Assembly: GCA_937919075.1 (NCBI GenBank)
Contig: CALFOF010000181.1
Span: 1 to 8,519, forward strand
Origin: an uncultured Cyanobium sp.
GTDB taxonomy: Bacteria > Cyanobacteriota > Cyanobacteriia > PCC-6307 > Cyanobiaceae
DNA: 8,519 nt
Direction: 5' to 3'
Below the pieces are notes generated by a model. The model was given only the letters and a program-made list of their open reading frames with translations, did no database searches and had not been told where the DNA came from. Numbering within the stretch: the first letter of the stretch is position 1; every line of letters starts with the position of its first letter. The position numbers and the translations under genes are program-made. This document shows positions 1-7,613 of this stretch, one piece after another.

Positions 1-1597
1 CACCGATCTCACCAATGTGAGCGTCGCCGACACCCTGCAACGGATCGAGTCGTTGATGGGGGTCGGGGAGGCGGAAGGGGCGGAACCCCTGCTCAATCCC
101 CGCCAGATCCAGATCGGCGATCTGGTGCTGCGTGAGATCCGCATGCGCCTGCGTTTCCTGCTGGATGTGGGCCTCGATTACCTCAGCCTCGACCGCCCAG
201 CCATGACCCTCTCCGGCGGGGAGGCCCAGCGCATTCGTCTCGCCACCCAGATCGGGGCTGGGCTCACCGGGGTGCTTTACGTGCTGGATGAACCCAGCAT
301 CGGGCTGCACCAGCGCGACAACGACCGCCTGCTCAACACACTGTTCCGGCTCCGCGACCTGGGCAACACCTTGATCGTGGTCGAACATGACGAGGACACG
401 ATCCGAGCTGCCGACCACTTGGTGGACATCGGCCCGGGCGCTGGCGTGCACGGCGGCCGCATCGTGGCCGAGGGAACACTCGAGAACCTGCTCGAAGCAG
501 AAGAATCGCTCACGGGGGCCTACCTGAGTGGGCGGCTCTCGATTCCGACCCCGCCTGAACGGCGCACCAGCAGCAGCCGCAAGCTCTCGCTGCTGAATTG
601 CTCCCGCAACAACCTCCAGGGGCTCGACGTCGACATTCCCCTCGGCCGCCTGGTGGCGATCACCGGGGTGAGTGGCAGCGGCAAGAGCACCTTGATCAAC
701 GAGTTGCTCCACCCGGCGCTCGAGCACAAGCTGGGCATGAAGGTGCCGTTCCCGGCCGGCCTCGATGAACTGCGGGGCATCCAGTCGGTCGACAAGGTGA
801 TTGTGATCGATCAGAGCCCGATCGGCCGCACACCCCGCTCCAACCCCGCCACCTACACCGGCGCCTTTGACCCGATCCGCCAGGTGTTCGCCGCCACGGT
901 GGAGGCCAAAGCGCGCGGCTATCAGGTGGGCCAGTTCAGCTTCAACGTCAAAGGCGGGCGCTGTGAGGCCTGCAGTGGGCAGGGCGTGAATGTGATCGAG
1001 ATGAATTTCCTGCCTGATGTGTATGTGCAGTGTGATGTCTGCAAGGGGGCGCGCTACAACCGCGAAACGCTTCAGGTGACGTACAAGGGCCACACGATTG
1101 CCGATGTGCTGCAGATGACGGTGGAGCAGGCCGCCGATGTCTTCAGTGCCATTCCCCAGGCGGCGGATCGGCTGCGCACCTTGGTGGATGTGGGACTGGG
1201 TTACATCAAGCTGGGCCAGCCGGCTCCCACCCTCTCCGGCGGTGAAGCCCAGCGGGTGAAGTTGGCCACCGAACTCTCAAAGCGGGCCACCGGCAAAACC
1301 CTCTATCTGATCGATGAACCCACCACCGGTCTGAGCTTCTACGACGTGCACAAGCTGATGGATGTGATGCAGCGCCTTGTGGACAAGGGCAATTCGATCG
1401 TGGTGATCGAACACAACCTTGATGTGATCCGCTGTGCGGACTGGCTGGTTGATCTGGGCCCCGAGGGCGGCAACAAAGGAGGGGAGATCGTGGTGGCCGG
1501 CACGCCTGAGCAGGTGGCGGAGCATCCCACCAGCCACACGGGCCGCTACCTCCAGCAGGTGCTGGCTCAGCATCCACCGGAAGCCATTTCGGCCTGA
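1..1597 (+). CDS. uvrA: UvrABC system protein A (excinuclease ATPase subunit), C-terminal part; 5' end outside the window
   Basis: UvrA is the DNA-damage sensor of nucleotide excision repair. It is a dimeric ABC ATPase that loads UvrB at lesions in the cytoplasm. The reading frame is open from base 2, so the gene is cut by the left edge; about 531 residues are visible of a family that is usually 940-1000 long. Counting from the in-frame GTG at base 17, which is internal and not the real start, the first ABC half ends with signature LSGGEAQ (65-71), Walker B VLYVLDEP (86-93) and the H-loop in VVEHDED (121-127). The second half has Walker [10 protein letters not shown] (217-225), the C-terminal zinc module with Cys316, Cys319, Cys339 and Cys342, a second LSGGEAQ (406-412), Walker B LYLIDEP (429-435) and VIEHN (463-467). 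All catalytic motifs in the visible part are intact, so the protein looks functional. The usual His in TTGLHF is Ser here (TTGLSF), probably a lineage variant. The next gene on this strand begins about 70 bases on. Confidence 0.98.
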   Translation, partial: TDLTNVSVADTLQRIESLMGVGEAEGAEPLLNPRQIQIGDLVLREIRMRLRFLLDVGLDYLSLDRPAMTLSGGEAQRIRLATQIGAGLTGVLYVLDEPSIGLHQRDNDRLLNTLFRLRDLGNTLIVVEHDEDTIRAADHLVDIGPGAGVHGGRIVAEGTLENLLEAEESLTGAYLSGRLSIPTPPERRTSSSRKLSLLNCSRNNLQGLDVDIPLGRLVAITGVSGSGKSTLINELLHPALEHKLGMKVPFPAGLDELRGIQSVDKVIVIDQSPIGRTPRSNPATYTGAFDPIRQVFAATVEAKARGYQVGQFSFNVKGGRCEACSGQGVNVIEMNFLPDVYVQCDVCKGARYNRETLQVTYKGHTIADVLQMTVEQAADVFSAIPQAADRLRTLVDVGLGYIKLGQPAPTLSGGEAQRVKLATELSKRATGKTLYLIDEPTTGLSFYDVHKLMDVMQRLVDKGNSIVVIEHNLDVIRCADWLVDLGPEGGNKGGEIVVAGTPEQVAEHPTSHTGRYLQQVLAQHPPEAISA

Positions 1598-1664
1598 AGC
1601 CATCACCACCAACCGAGGGGTGGCCGGTGGGAGGGGATCATGGAGGCATCACCGCTCCAACGTC

Positions 1665-3206
1665 GTGGCTCAGCGTCGATTCAAGCCGGCGGGAATCGCC
1701 CTTCTAACCGTGGCCGGGTTGGTGGGAGGCCTCACCCTGGCCCCCTCCCGCACCCAGGCGCTGGAGCGGGTGCAGATGCGGCTGCCCCTGCTGGAAACCG
1801 ATTTCACGGTGGAGCTCAACGAGCTCAGCAACCCCGCCAACCTGTTGGCCGGCAACAGCGACCTGGCTGAGCTGGATCGGGCCACCGATGGAGCGGTGGG
1901 CCGGAAGTTCGTGGAGCTGTTCAATGCTCCGCTGCCGCTGCAGGTGACGGCCGTGGTCGATACCTCCGCGAGCTCGCCCCTGCTCAACCAGGCCCTGTTG
2001 CTGGTGTCGGCGCTCGGCGGCATCGACGGACTGCCGGAGCCGTTCACCGGAGAGGATCTTTCCCGGGTCCTGGACCAGGCAGCGGCCCAGGGTCCGCTCA
2101 CCATGCTCACCGTGCTGCGGGCCCTGCCCGGCCGTACGGCCACGATCGACCTGGGCCGGGCGGTGTTCGCCGTGCAGCGGCTGGCACGCCAGCAGCGGCC
2201 TGCGGACGCGCTGCTGGCGTCGCGGCCAGCTGCTGGGGAGGATCCTGCCCTGCGCGGACAAGGCCCACTGGCCATGCAGCGCGCTGAGCTGACCACCCCT
2301 ATTTCCTATCGCCCCGAGCCGTTGTCGGTGGTGGTGATCCGGCCCACCACGGGCGCCAATAACCGCCTGGTGGTGATCTCCCACGGGCTCTGGGACGGCC
2401 CGGAGAGCTTTGAGGGTTGGGGCCGCCATCTGGCCAGCCATGGCTACACCGTGCTCCTGCCCCGCCATCCCGGCAGCGACCGGCAGCAGCAGAGCGCGAT
2501 GCTGTCCGGCAAGGCACCGCCTCCAGGCCCAGAGGAACTACGCCTGCGGCCCCTTGATGTGAGTGCCGTGATCGATGCTGCCGCTGCCGGCGGTCTGGGC
2601 CTGCCGCCCGGCATCCGCAGCGATTCGGTGGTGGCCATGGGCCAGTCGTGGGGTGGGACCACCGTGCTGCAGCTGGCTGGCGCCAAGCCCAGCGACACCC
2701 TCCTGAGCGAGTTCTGCAACGATCCCTTCGACCCTGCTCGAAACCTCAGCTGGGTCCTGCAGTGCAGCTTCCTCACCTCCGCAAACACCGCAGCGCTGGC
2801 GGATCCCCGCATCAAGGCGGTGGTGGCGGTCAGTCCGCCGATGTCTTTGCTGTTTGCCGCCGGTGCGGCCCAGGGCGTCTCCAGCCGTGTGCTGCTGGTG
2901 AGCGGCAGCCGCGACTGGGTGGTGCCCCCCGGCCCCGAGGCGATCACGCCAATGAGCCTGGAGGCGCGTAATGCAGGCGGTGGCCACAGCCTGGTGCTGG
3001 CCAAAGGCGGTGATCACTTCAACCTCGGCTCCACCTACGACGCCGGTGGTGGGGCGCTGCGCGGGCTGATCCTGGCCTGGACGAATGCCGCCTATGCGGC
3101 CGGACCTGAGGTCGCGCCGCGCTCCGGTGCACCGGGGCTGCTGCCACCAGAGGGTTGGGGCGACAGCGCGATCCCCCTGGTGGACGTGAGTGGGGCGCTG
3201 CGTTGA
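1665..3206 (+). CDS. Exported alpha/beta hydrolase with N-terminal DUF1400 domain
   Basis: This is a predicted serine hydrolase of the cyanobacterial DUF1400 plus alpha/beta-hydrolase architecture; the substrate is unknown. The reading frame extends upstream into uvrA, but that part reads as out-of-frame uvrA. I prefer the GTG at 1665, giving 513 residues, because it starts directly at a signal peptide: basic RRFK, a hydrophobic run (about 9-25), then a T-Q-A site near residue 32. GTG at 1620 is the alternative and adds 15 residues. A GGAGG at 1642-1646 lies about 18 bases upstream, which is long for a ribosome site. After the signal comes the helical DUF1400 region (about 33-165), followed by the hydrolase domain with HG at 240-241 near the oxyanion site, nucleophile elbow G-Q-S-W-G with Ser328, acid Asp417 (SGSRDW) and His451 (GGDHF). 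The triad is complete. Periplasmic or outer-surface action is inferred from the signal peptide. It is convergent with the LCP gene 31 bases away. Confidence 0.85.
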   Translation: MAQRRFKPAGIALLTVAGLVGGLTLAPSRTQALERVQMRLPLLETDFTVELNELSNPANLLAGNSDLAELDRATDGAVGRKFVELFNAPLPLQVTAVVDTSASSPLLNQALLLVSALGGIDGLPEPFTGEDLSRVLDQAAAQGPLTMLTVLRALPGRTATIDLGRAVFAVQRLARQQRPADALLASRPAAGEDPALRGQGPLAMQRAELTTPISYRPEPLSVVVIRPTTGANNRLVVISHGLWDGPESFEGWGRHLASHGYTVLLPRHPGSDRQQQSAMLSGKAPPPGPEELRLRPLDVSAVIDAAAAGGLGLPPGIRSDSVVAMGQSWGGTTVLQLAGAKPSDTLLSEFCNDPFDPARNLSWVLQCSFLTSANTAALADPRIKAVVAVSPPMSLLFAAGAAQGVSSRVLLVSGSRDWVVPPGPEAITPMSLEARNAGGGHSLVLAKGGDHFNLGSTYDAGGGALRGLILAWTNAAYAAGPEVAPRSGAPGLLPPEGWGDSAIPLVDVSGALR

Positions 3207-3237
3207 GGCACCGCCGGCGACCCGTTCGCTGCAGCCC

Positions 3238-4284
3238 TCAGAAGGCGGGCAACTCCGGCTCTCTGGCGGGATCGGGATAGTTGGTATTCACGTCCGGCAT
3301 CCAGTAGCTCAGGTCGTCCTGCCAGAACAGACGCCCCGCCAGCCGGCTGGTGCTGAGCTTGCTGGAGCCCATGCTGGAAAGCAGGGCGCCCAACTCCACA
3401 GCGGTGAGATCGGTTCTCACGTTCTCACTGGCCAGCTGGATCAACGCCGGATACTGGGCCACCGTGCCGGGCTGAGCCAACTTGCGGAACACCTCGCGCA
3501 GCACCAGTTGCTGACGTTCCATTCGGCCGAGATCGCCCATTTCATCGTTGCGATAGCGCAGGAAGCCCTCCAGGGCTTCCCCCTTCAGCACCTGCACGCC
3601 TGGGTAAAGATCGATGTAGAGGTCCTGGCGGCTGTCGGTGTAATACATCCGCTTGGGCACATCCACTTCCACGCCGCCCAGAGCATCGGCCAGCTTCTGC
3701 ACGGCATCGAGGTTGATCAGCACATAGCGATCGACAGGGATACCAAGCAAGCGCGATACCTGCGACTTCGCTTCCTCCACCCCGCCCACCGCATAGAGGG
3801 CATTGGCCTTGAGCACGCCATATCGGTCAGTCTCGATGAAGGTGTCGCGCGGGACCTGGGTCAGCCGGGTGCTGCCGTCCACCACCTCCACGGTGAACAT
3901 CACATCGGTGTTGGCGGCCACGTGATCGGTGCCCAACACCAAAATGCGGTGCTGGTTGAGGCCGAGAGGTGCCACCAGGCCGCTGACCGATGGCGCCGCC
4001 TTCATAAGCCCGGCCATCAAGGAGCCCAGCAGCTGGGGCAGGGGTCCGGTGACCAGCAGGCTCAGGCCCACTCCGCAGGCCAGGCCGAGCAGCACAGAAG
4101 GGGGATGCAGGGAGCGGCGGCGTGGCCCCTTGCCACCAGCCGTTTTCCTGCTGGAGCCTTCCCCTGATGACACTTCAGGCACCGAGCGATCCCGGGACGC
4201 CACGCTTGAATCCGTCGCCGCCCCACGGCCTTGCACCCGGGCTGTGACGGACAAAGAGCGGCGAGGGGACGGGGCCTTGGTCAT
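3238..4284 (-). CDS. LCP (LytR-CpsA-Psr) family cell-envelope glycopolymer transferase
   Basis: LCP proteins are membrane-anchored enzymes that move undecaprenyl-phosphate-linked glycopolymers onto peptidoglycan or other envelope acceptors, acting outside the plasma membrane. From the ATG at 4284 the protein has 348 residues. It has a basic, Ser/Pro/Gly-rich and probably disordered N-terminal tail (1-60), one membrane helix (about 63-80, LLGLACGVGLSLLV), then the LCP domain. Recognisable motifs are ILVLGTD (114-120), TDVM (126-129), VPRDTF with Arg146, KANALYAVGG (159-168), LDALGG-type ADALGGVEVDVP (199-210), FLRYRND with Arg243 and Arg245, and GDLGRMERQQ with Arg254 and Arg257; these Asp/Arg positions bind the pyrophosphate lipid in characterised members. 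No LytR_C extension follows. Two further ATGs in frame, 4308 and 4317, would add 8 or 11 residues; that stretch uses AT-ending codons unlike the rest, so I prefer 4284. It lies about 50 bases downstream of purT on the same strand and may be co-transcribed. The native polymer is unknown. Confidence 0.9.
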   Translation of the reverse strand: MTKAPSPRRSLSVTARVQGRGAATDSSVASRDRSVPEVSSGEGSSRKTAGGKGPRRRSLHPPSVLLGLACGVGLSLLVTGPLPQLLGSLMAGLMKAAPSVSGLVAPLGLNQHRILVLGTDHVAANTDVMFTVEVVDGSTRLTQVPRDTFIETDRYGVLKANALYAVGGVEEAKSQVSRLLGIPVDRYVLINLDAVQKLADALGGVEVDVPKRMYYTDSRQDLYIDLYPGVQVLKGEALEGFLRYRNDEMGDLGRMERQQLVLREVFRKLAQPGTVAQYPALIQLASENVRTDLTAVELGALLSSMGSSKLSTSRLAGRLFWQDDLSYWMPDVNTNYPDPAREPELPAF

Positions 4285-4334
4285 AAAGGGTTGCGATGCC
4301 CGCACCATAAAACCCATTCCCGTGCCTGGCCAGG

Positions 4335-5531
4335 TCAGGGCCCCGCCACCACGCCCACCCGGGCGGCGGCCCGGTCGGCCCGCTCCCGTGCCTCGCCCAG
4401 ATCGGTGCCGCGGGCCAACGCCACCCCCATGCGCCGGTGAGGCCGGGCCTCTGGCTTGCCGAACAGCAGCACCGTGGTGTCGGGTTCGGCCAGGGCCGCC
4501 GCCACGCCCGTGTAGGCCACGCTGCTGAGGTGCTCGCCGGCCAGGATCACCCGGCTGGCGGCGGGGCCGGTGGACTCGATGGTGGGAATCGGCAGCCCCA
4601 GCACGGCACGCAGGTGCAGCTCAAACTCGCTGAGGTTCTGGCCGGCCAGCGTCACCAGGCCGGTGTCATGTGGCCGGGGCGAGAGTTCCGAGAACACCAC
4701 TTCGCCGGGCTCGGTGGCACCGGCGGCACCGGTGAGGAAGAACTCCACGCCGAACAGGCCGGCACCACCCAGGTGATCGGTGACCTTCAAGGCCATGGCC
4801 TGGGCAGCCTCCAGCTGGGCCGGGGCGAGGTTGGCGGGCTGCCAGCTGCACTGGTAGTCGCCCCGTTCCTGCACATGGCCGATCGGTGGGCAGAACAGGG
4901 TGGGGCCGTTCCACTGCCGCACTGTGAGCAGGGTGATCTCCTGCTCGAACCGCAGGAACTCCTCCACGATCACCCGCGCGCCGGCGCCACGCGCGCCCGC
5001 CAGTGCGGCCTCCCAGGCCGCCGCGATGCCATCGGGGCCGTGCACCACGCTCTGCCCCTTGCCCGAGGAACTCATCACCGGTTTCACCACCACGGGCCAA
5101 CCGAGCGGCGCGGCGGCGGCGGCCAGTTCCTCGGCGCTGCCGGCGTAGGCGAAGTGGGCGGTGCGCAGGCCGAGGGTGCCGGCGGCCAGATCCCGGATGC
5201 GGTCACGGTTCATGGTCACCGCTGTGGCCCGCGCGGTGGGAATCACGGTGACGCCTTCCGCCTCCAGCTCGGCGAGGGCATCCACCGCCAGGGCTTCAAT
5301 CTCCGGAATCACCAGATCCGGCCGGTGGCGCCGCACCACGGCCAGCAGTGCCGCGGGATCGGTCATGGGGATCACCTCCGCCGCATCGGCCACTTGCATG
5401 GCGGGCGCACCCGCGTAGCGGTCGACGGCGATCACGCGGCAACCGAGGCGCTGGGCGGCGATGGCCACCTCCTTACCCAGCTCACCGCTGCCCAGCAGCA
5501 TCAAGGTGCGAGGGAACGTGGGCGCCGTCAT
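4335..5531 (-). CDS. purT: Formate-dependent phosphoribosylglycinamide formyltransferase (GAR transformylase 2)
   Basis: PurT makes formyl-GAR from GAR, formate and ATP, the third step of de novo purine synthesis, using formate in place of formyl-tetrahydrofolate. It is a cytoplasmic ATP-grasp enzyme. The ATG at 5531 gives 398 residues, close to the family norm of about 390, and puts the start just before [16 protein letters not shown]. The frame stays open upstream to 5648 but that part has no family resemblance. Visible motifs: GSGELGK in the N-terminal fold (14-20), EIEALA (77-82), [10 protein letters not shown] (108-117), the ATP-grasp glycine loop SSSGKGQ (154-160), [11 protein letters not shown] (190-200), GVEFF (261-265) and the metal/substrate region [12 protein letters not shown] (280-291). 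A run of about seven extra residues ([10 protein letters not shown], 267-276) sits between GVEFFL and EVVF and is encoded by a short tandem repeat. No Shine-Dalgarno sequence is evident. The divergent small membrane gene lies upstream and the LCP gene downstream. Confidence 0.97.
   Translation of the reverse strand: MTAPTFPRTLMLLGSGELGKEVAIAAQRLGCRVIAVDRYAGAPAMQVADAAEVIPMTDPAALLAVVRRHRPDLVIPEIEALAVDALAELEAEGVTVIPTARATAVTMNRDRIRDLAAGTLGLRTAHFAYAGSAEELAAAAAPLGWPVVVKPVMSSSGKGQSVVHGPDGIAAAWEAALAGARGAGARVIVEEFLRFEQEITLLTVRQWNGPTLFCPPIGHVQERGDYQCSWQPANLAPAQLEAAQAMALKVTDHLGGAGLFGVEFFLTGAAGATEPGEVVFSELSPRPHDTGLVTLAGQNLSEFELHLRAVLGLPIPTIESTGPAASRVILAGEHLSSVAYTGVAAALAEPDTTVLLFGKPEARPHRRMGVALARGTDLGEARERADRAAARVGVVAGP
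4713..4733 (-). repeat. Nine-base tandem repeat within purT
   Basis: On the plus strand two copies of a nine-base unit, GGTGGCACC (4713-4721) and GGCGGCACC (4722-4730), stand in tandem with one mismatch, followed by a partial third copy GGT. On the coding strand they encode Gly-Ala-Ala-Gly-Ala-Thr. They fall within the extra residues between GVEFFL and EVVFSELSP of PurT, so the insertion probably arose by duplication of this unit. Confidence 0.7.
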
Positions 5532-5544
5532 CACGAGGGGGCAG

Positions 5545-5781
5545 ATGGCATCAATCCTGCTCCCTTGCTGGGCCCTGCTAGAAGAGCACTGTGTTGGCGC
5601 CCTGCCTGCCTTGATCGTCTCGCCTGTCGTTCTGGCCTTCGCTTCCACCGGGGATGGCGTTGCCGGCCTGCCGTTCGGATGGACGATCGACGGACTGCAG
5701 AACAGCGTGCTGATCTACCTCGGCCTCTCTTCCTTGGCGTTCGTGATCGTGTGGTTGGTGGGTTTCCTGCGCCGCTCCTGA
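5545..5781 (+). CDS. Small hydrophobic membrane protein of unknown function
   Basis: I do not recognise this protein. From the ATG at 5545 it has 78 residues. The C-terminal part has two hydrophobic segments separated by a polar turn: roughly [15 protein letters not shown], then a GDG...GWTIDGLQ linker, then [22 protein letters not shown], ending in the basic RRS. This looks like a small inner- or thylakoid-membrane protein with its C-terminus probably on the cytoplasmic side. The start is uncertain. Codons 1-22 end in A or T much more often than those after the in-frame TTG at 5611, and a promoter-like motif lies at 5576-5584, so translation may really begin at 5611 and give a 56-residue protein. 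The frame is also open upstream to an ATG at 5461, inside purT, which I discount. It diverges from purT and is tail-to-tail with the 80-residue gene. Confidence 0.6.
   Translation: MASILLPCWALLEEHCVGALPALIVSPVVLAFASTGDGVAGLPFGWTIDGLQNSVLIYLGLSSLAFVIVWLVGFLRRS
5576..5584 (+). promoter_or_regulatory. Possible extended -10 promoter element for the small membrane gene
   Basis: The bases TGCTAGAAG read as TGn followed by a -10-like TAGAAG. It lies about 27 bases before the TTG at 5611 and within the divergent junction with purT. I see no convincing -35 box. If real, transcription would start near 5591 and the ATG at 5545 could not be the translation start. This is a weak motif match only. Confidence 0.2.
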
Positions 5782-5790
5782 ACGCCTCGA

Positions 5791-6033
5791 TCAGGAATCG
5801 GCGATCAGGTCGAGCTGGCGCACCGGCGGCTCCTCGCTCACGAAACCGTAGGCCTCGAACACCTGCTCATCGGCGTGGGTGATGTGCTGGCCGTCGCTGT
5901 GGCGCTCCAGCCGGAAGCCTTCCTCTGCCATGCGCCGCATCAGCCCGGCGGCTTCCTCGAAGCGGGCCGCCATCGCCTCGAGGCTGGCGCAATCGGCCGT
6001 CAGGCCCGTTTCCTTCCAGGTGAAGTAAGCCAA
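5791..6033 (-). CDS. Conserved cyanobacterial-type 80-residue protein, function unknown
   Basis: This is a small soluble protein of 80 residues beginning MAYFTWKETGLTADC. No membrane segment or signal peptide is visible. The first part (about 15-42) reads as an amphipathic helix containing LEAMAARFEEAAGLMRRMAEEGF; the second half (43-80) is polar and acidic, with HITHADEQVFEAYGFVSEE. I recall similar short proteins from Synechococcus genomes, all uncharacterised, but this is memory and not a search result. The start is a TTG at 6033: there is no ATG or GTG at this point, and the MAYFTWK opening looks like a natural N-terminus. No Shine-Dalgarno sequence is clear. Codon use is GC-rich like the neighbours, which supports a real gene. 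It lies 85 bases after mraY on the same strand and could be the last gene of that unit; its 3' end is only 9 bases from the convergent small membrane gene. Confidence 0.75.
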   Translation of the reverse strand: MAYFTWKETGLTADCASLEAMAARFEEAAGLMRRMAEEGFRLERHSDGQHITHADEQVFEAYGFVSEEPPVRQLDLIADS

Positions 6034-6118
6034 GGCAACGCTCGCAATGCGGGAAATGAACGCGGGGGGTGGGGCCCACTCTCTCGATTCTGGTGATCTC
6101 TGGCGCGCGGCGCAGCGC

Positions 6119-7207
6119 TCAGGGCAGCAGCAGCAGCAGGCCGATCAGCACCAGAGCCACGCTCACAAGCCAGAACCCCACCACGACCCGCTGTTCTGGG
6201 TTGCCCGCCAGTTCGAAATGGTGGTGCAGCGGCGCCATGCGGAACAATCGCTTGCCCTGTCCATCGGGGCCCTTGGTGGCTTTGAACACCCACACCTGCA
6301 GGATCACCGACAACGACTCGGCCACGAACACCCCGCCCATCAGCAGCAGGGGCCAGAGGCTGTCGGTGAGCAGGGCCACCGCCGTGAGCGCCGCCCCCAT
6401 CGCCAGCGAGCCGGTGTCGCCCATGAAGACACGGGCGGGGTGGCGGTTGTGGCCCAGGAAGCCCAGCCAGGCGCCCGCCATCGCCGCGCAGAAGCCGGCC
6501 ATGGCGGGGTCGCCGTTGTGGCCGCGCAGCATCAGCTGCAGAGCGAAGCCGGTGAACACCACAGCACCGCAGCCCGCCGCCAGCCCATCGAGGCCGTCGG
6601 TGAGGTTGGTGGCATTGCTTTCGGCCAGGAACACAAACAGGCCCAGGGGCAGCAGCAACAGGCCCAGCGGCAGCACCCAGCCGAACGGCAGGCCCACATC
6701 GCCGCTGAACCAGCCGCGCCAGCTGCCCCAGGCCAGGAACAGCACCGCCGCCAGCCCTTGCAGCAGCAGCTTTCCCTTCGGGGTCAGCCCGGTGTTGGTG
6801 CGGCGGGTGAGGCTGCGCCAATCGTCGAAGCCGCCGATCGCCAGGAAGGCGAGAGTGATGGCGGCCACCGCAAGCAGGCGCTCATCGGCGGGAGCGATCA
6901 AGCCGCCCACGATCACCCCCACCGGTACCACCAGCAGACCGCCCATCGTGGGGGTGCCAGCCTTGCTGAGGTGGCCCTGGGGGCCGTCTTCCCGAATCAC
7001 CTGGCCCACCTTCAACGCCCGCAGCCTTGGCACGCCCCACAGGCACAGCGCCCAGCTCACCAGCGCCGAGAGCAGCAGCGGCAGTGTGAGCTGAAAGACC
7101 TGGGACGAGAGATCGCGGCCCACCACCGCCACCACGAGCAGCAGGGTGAGGGCGCTGGCGGGAGAACGCAGGCGGCCAGGAGCGGAAAGCGGGGAGGTGG
7201 AGGCCAA
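6119..7207 (-). CDS. mraY: Phospho-N-acetylmuramoyl-pentapeptide-transferase (lipid I synthase)
   Basis: MraY transfers phospho-MurNAc-pentapeptide from UDP to undecaprenyl phosphate at the cytoplasmic face of the membrane, giving lipid I, the first membrane step of peptidoglycan synthesis. The 362 residues match the family length (about 360). The protein is strongly hydrophobic with around ten membrane helices. Family motifs are intact: GTPTMGG (84-90), catalytic FDDW with Asp128-Asp129, [10 protein letters not shown] (201-210, Asp204 and Asp207), FMGDTGS with Asp264, and the PLHHHFE histidine motif (326-332). The start is a TTG at 7207; an in-frame TGA sits only two codons upstream (7211-7213) and no ATG occurs before residue 88, so TTG is the best choice, giving [11 protein letters not shown]. 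The C-terminus is an unbroken Leu run (LLLLLP) encoded by five identical codons. DUF3134 lies 59 bases upstream on the same strand. The gene stands apart from murF/murD/ftsW, as is usual in cyanobacteria, where division-wall genes are dispersed. Confidence 0.97.
   Translation of the reverse strand: MASTSPLSAPGRLRSPASALTLLLVVAVVGRDLSSQVFQLTLPLLLSALVSWALCLWGVPRLRALKVGQVIREDGPQGHLSKAGTPTMGGLLVVPVGVIVGGLIAPADERLLAVAAITLAFLAIGGFDDWRSLTRRTNTGLTPKGKLLLQGLAAVLFLAWGSWRGWFSGDVGLPFGWVLPLGLLLLPLGLFVFLAESNATNLTDGLDGLAAGCGAVVFTGFALQLMLRGHNGDPAMAGFCAAMAGAWLGFLGHNRHPARVFMGDTGSLAMGAALTAVALLTDSLWPLLLMGGVFVAESLSVILQVWVFKATKGPDGQGKRLFRMAPLHHHFELAGNPEQRVVVGFWLVSVALVLIGLLLLLP
6125..6139 (-). repeat. CAG x5 (CTG x5 on the coding strand) trinucleotide run at the mraY 3' end
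   Basis: Five consecutive CAG triplets on the plus strand are five CTG leucine codons in mraY, forming the Leu run just before the terminal Pro of the last membrane helix. Length changes here would only lengthen or shorten the hydrophobic tail. Confidence 0.75.
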
Positions 7208-7266
7208 GGATCAGGGGCGATGGCGGCCGTTCAGGCCCGTTCCTCGTAACCGGACAGACGGGAAGG

Positions 7267-7518
7267 TCAGTCTTCCCAGCTCTCGTCGCTCGCTTCGTCG
7301 GCGGGGGTGTAATCCTCTTTCTCGCCCATCAGCGCAGAGAGCTCCTCTTCTTCCACCGTGCTCACATCGGGAGCAGCGGTTTCCTCATCCACCACCAGCC
7401 GGCCGCTGGTTTCCAGCCAGCTCAGCAGATCCGGTTCGTCCCGCAGGGGGAGCACCGGGGCCGGATCTTCCCGCCGGTAGCGGGTGAGGGAGGGATTGAC
7501 GCTATCGAGAGTGCTCAT
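7267..7518 (-). CDS. DUF3134 family acidic small protein
   Basis: This 83-residue protein matches the pattern of DUF3134, a cyanobacterial family without known function. The conserved core is NPSLTRYRREDPAPVLPL followed by LLSWLETSGRL (about 8-41); in family members I recall, the same order of an xPAPVxPL motif then a DLLxWLExxGRL motif is found. The rest (42-83) is highly acidic, with roughly 18 Asp/Glu in about 40 residues including an EEEEL stretch and an LMG (63-65), and is probably disordered. There is no membrane segment or signal peptide. The start is the ATG at 7518, with no clear Shine-Dalgarno sequence. It precedes mraY by 59 bases on the same strand, so the two may be co-transcribed, and it diverges from the small membrane gene ahead of argG across a junction of about 95 bases. 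Confidence 0.9.
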   Translation of the reverse strand: MSTLDSVNPSLTRYRREDPAPVLPLRDEPDLLSWLETSGRLVVDEETAAPDVSTVEEEELSALMGEKEDYTPADEASDESWED

Positions 7519-7613
7519 GAATGCAGATCAGCGGGGTTGTTCAGGCTGGGAAAGCCAGCGCTGCGCCCCGTTCGCCGATCCACCACCATAGATCAGCCCT
7601 CCGCCCTAAACGT
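7519..7613. promoter_or_regulatory. Divergent intergenic region between DUF3134 and the argG-linked membrane gene
   Basis: If the TTG at 7614 is the start of the right-hand gene, these 95 bases separate two outward-reading genes and should hold promoters for both DUF3134-mraY and the argG unit. Base composition drops slightly toward A/T here (for example CACCATAGATCAG around 7583-7595). I could not assign confident -35/-10 pairs. The call rests on gene arrangement only. Confidence 0.4.

Noticed and set aside
1434..1664. N-terminal extension of the hydrolase frame into uvrA.
   Set aside because: It overlaps the uvrA end out of frame, is Trp/Arg-rich and unlike a signal peptide, while a proper signal peptide begins at 1665.
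3190..4167. A 325-codon plus-strand open frame opposite the LCP gene, beginning inside the hydrolase 3' end.
   Set aside because: The minus strand carries a clear LCP domain; this frame is His/Gln-rich antisense without any family signature.
4325..4334. Perfect ten-base palindrome CCTGGCCAGG right after the purT stop.
   Set aside because: It has no loop to form a hairpin and no T-run for termination; a palindrome this short is expected by chance in GC-rich DNA.
5532..5648. Upstream extension of the purT frame by 39 codons.
   Set aside because: The PurT family starts near the [11 protein letters not shown] segment, and the extension has no similarity to family members; it is intergenic sequence and the divergent gene.
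4437..5882. A 481-codon plus-strand open frame opposite purT.
   Set aside because: It shadows purT, has no recognisable motif and runs through the small membrane gene out of frame. High GC content makes stop codons rare on the opposite strand.
6047..7249. A 400-codon open frame on the plus strand, opposite mraY, rich in Gln, His and Ala.
   Set aside because: It is the antisense of mraY, whose motifs are unmistakable. Low-complexity Gln/His/Ala composition is what antisense CTG/GCC-rich membrane-protein codons give in GC-rich DNA.
7222..7262. Possible stem between CCCGT and ACGGG in the DUF3134-mraY gap.
   Set aside because: A five-base stem with a 17-base loop and no T-run is too weak to call a terminator.
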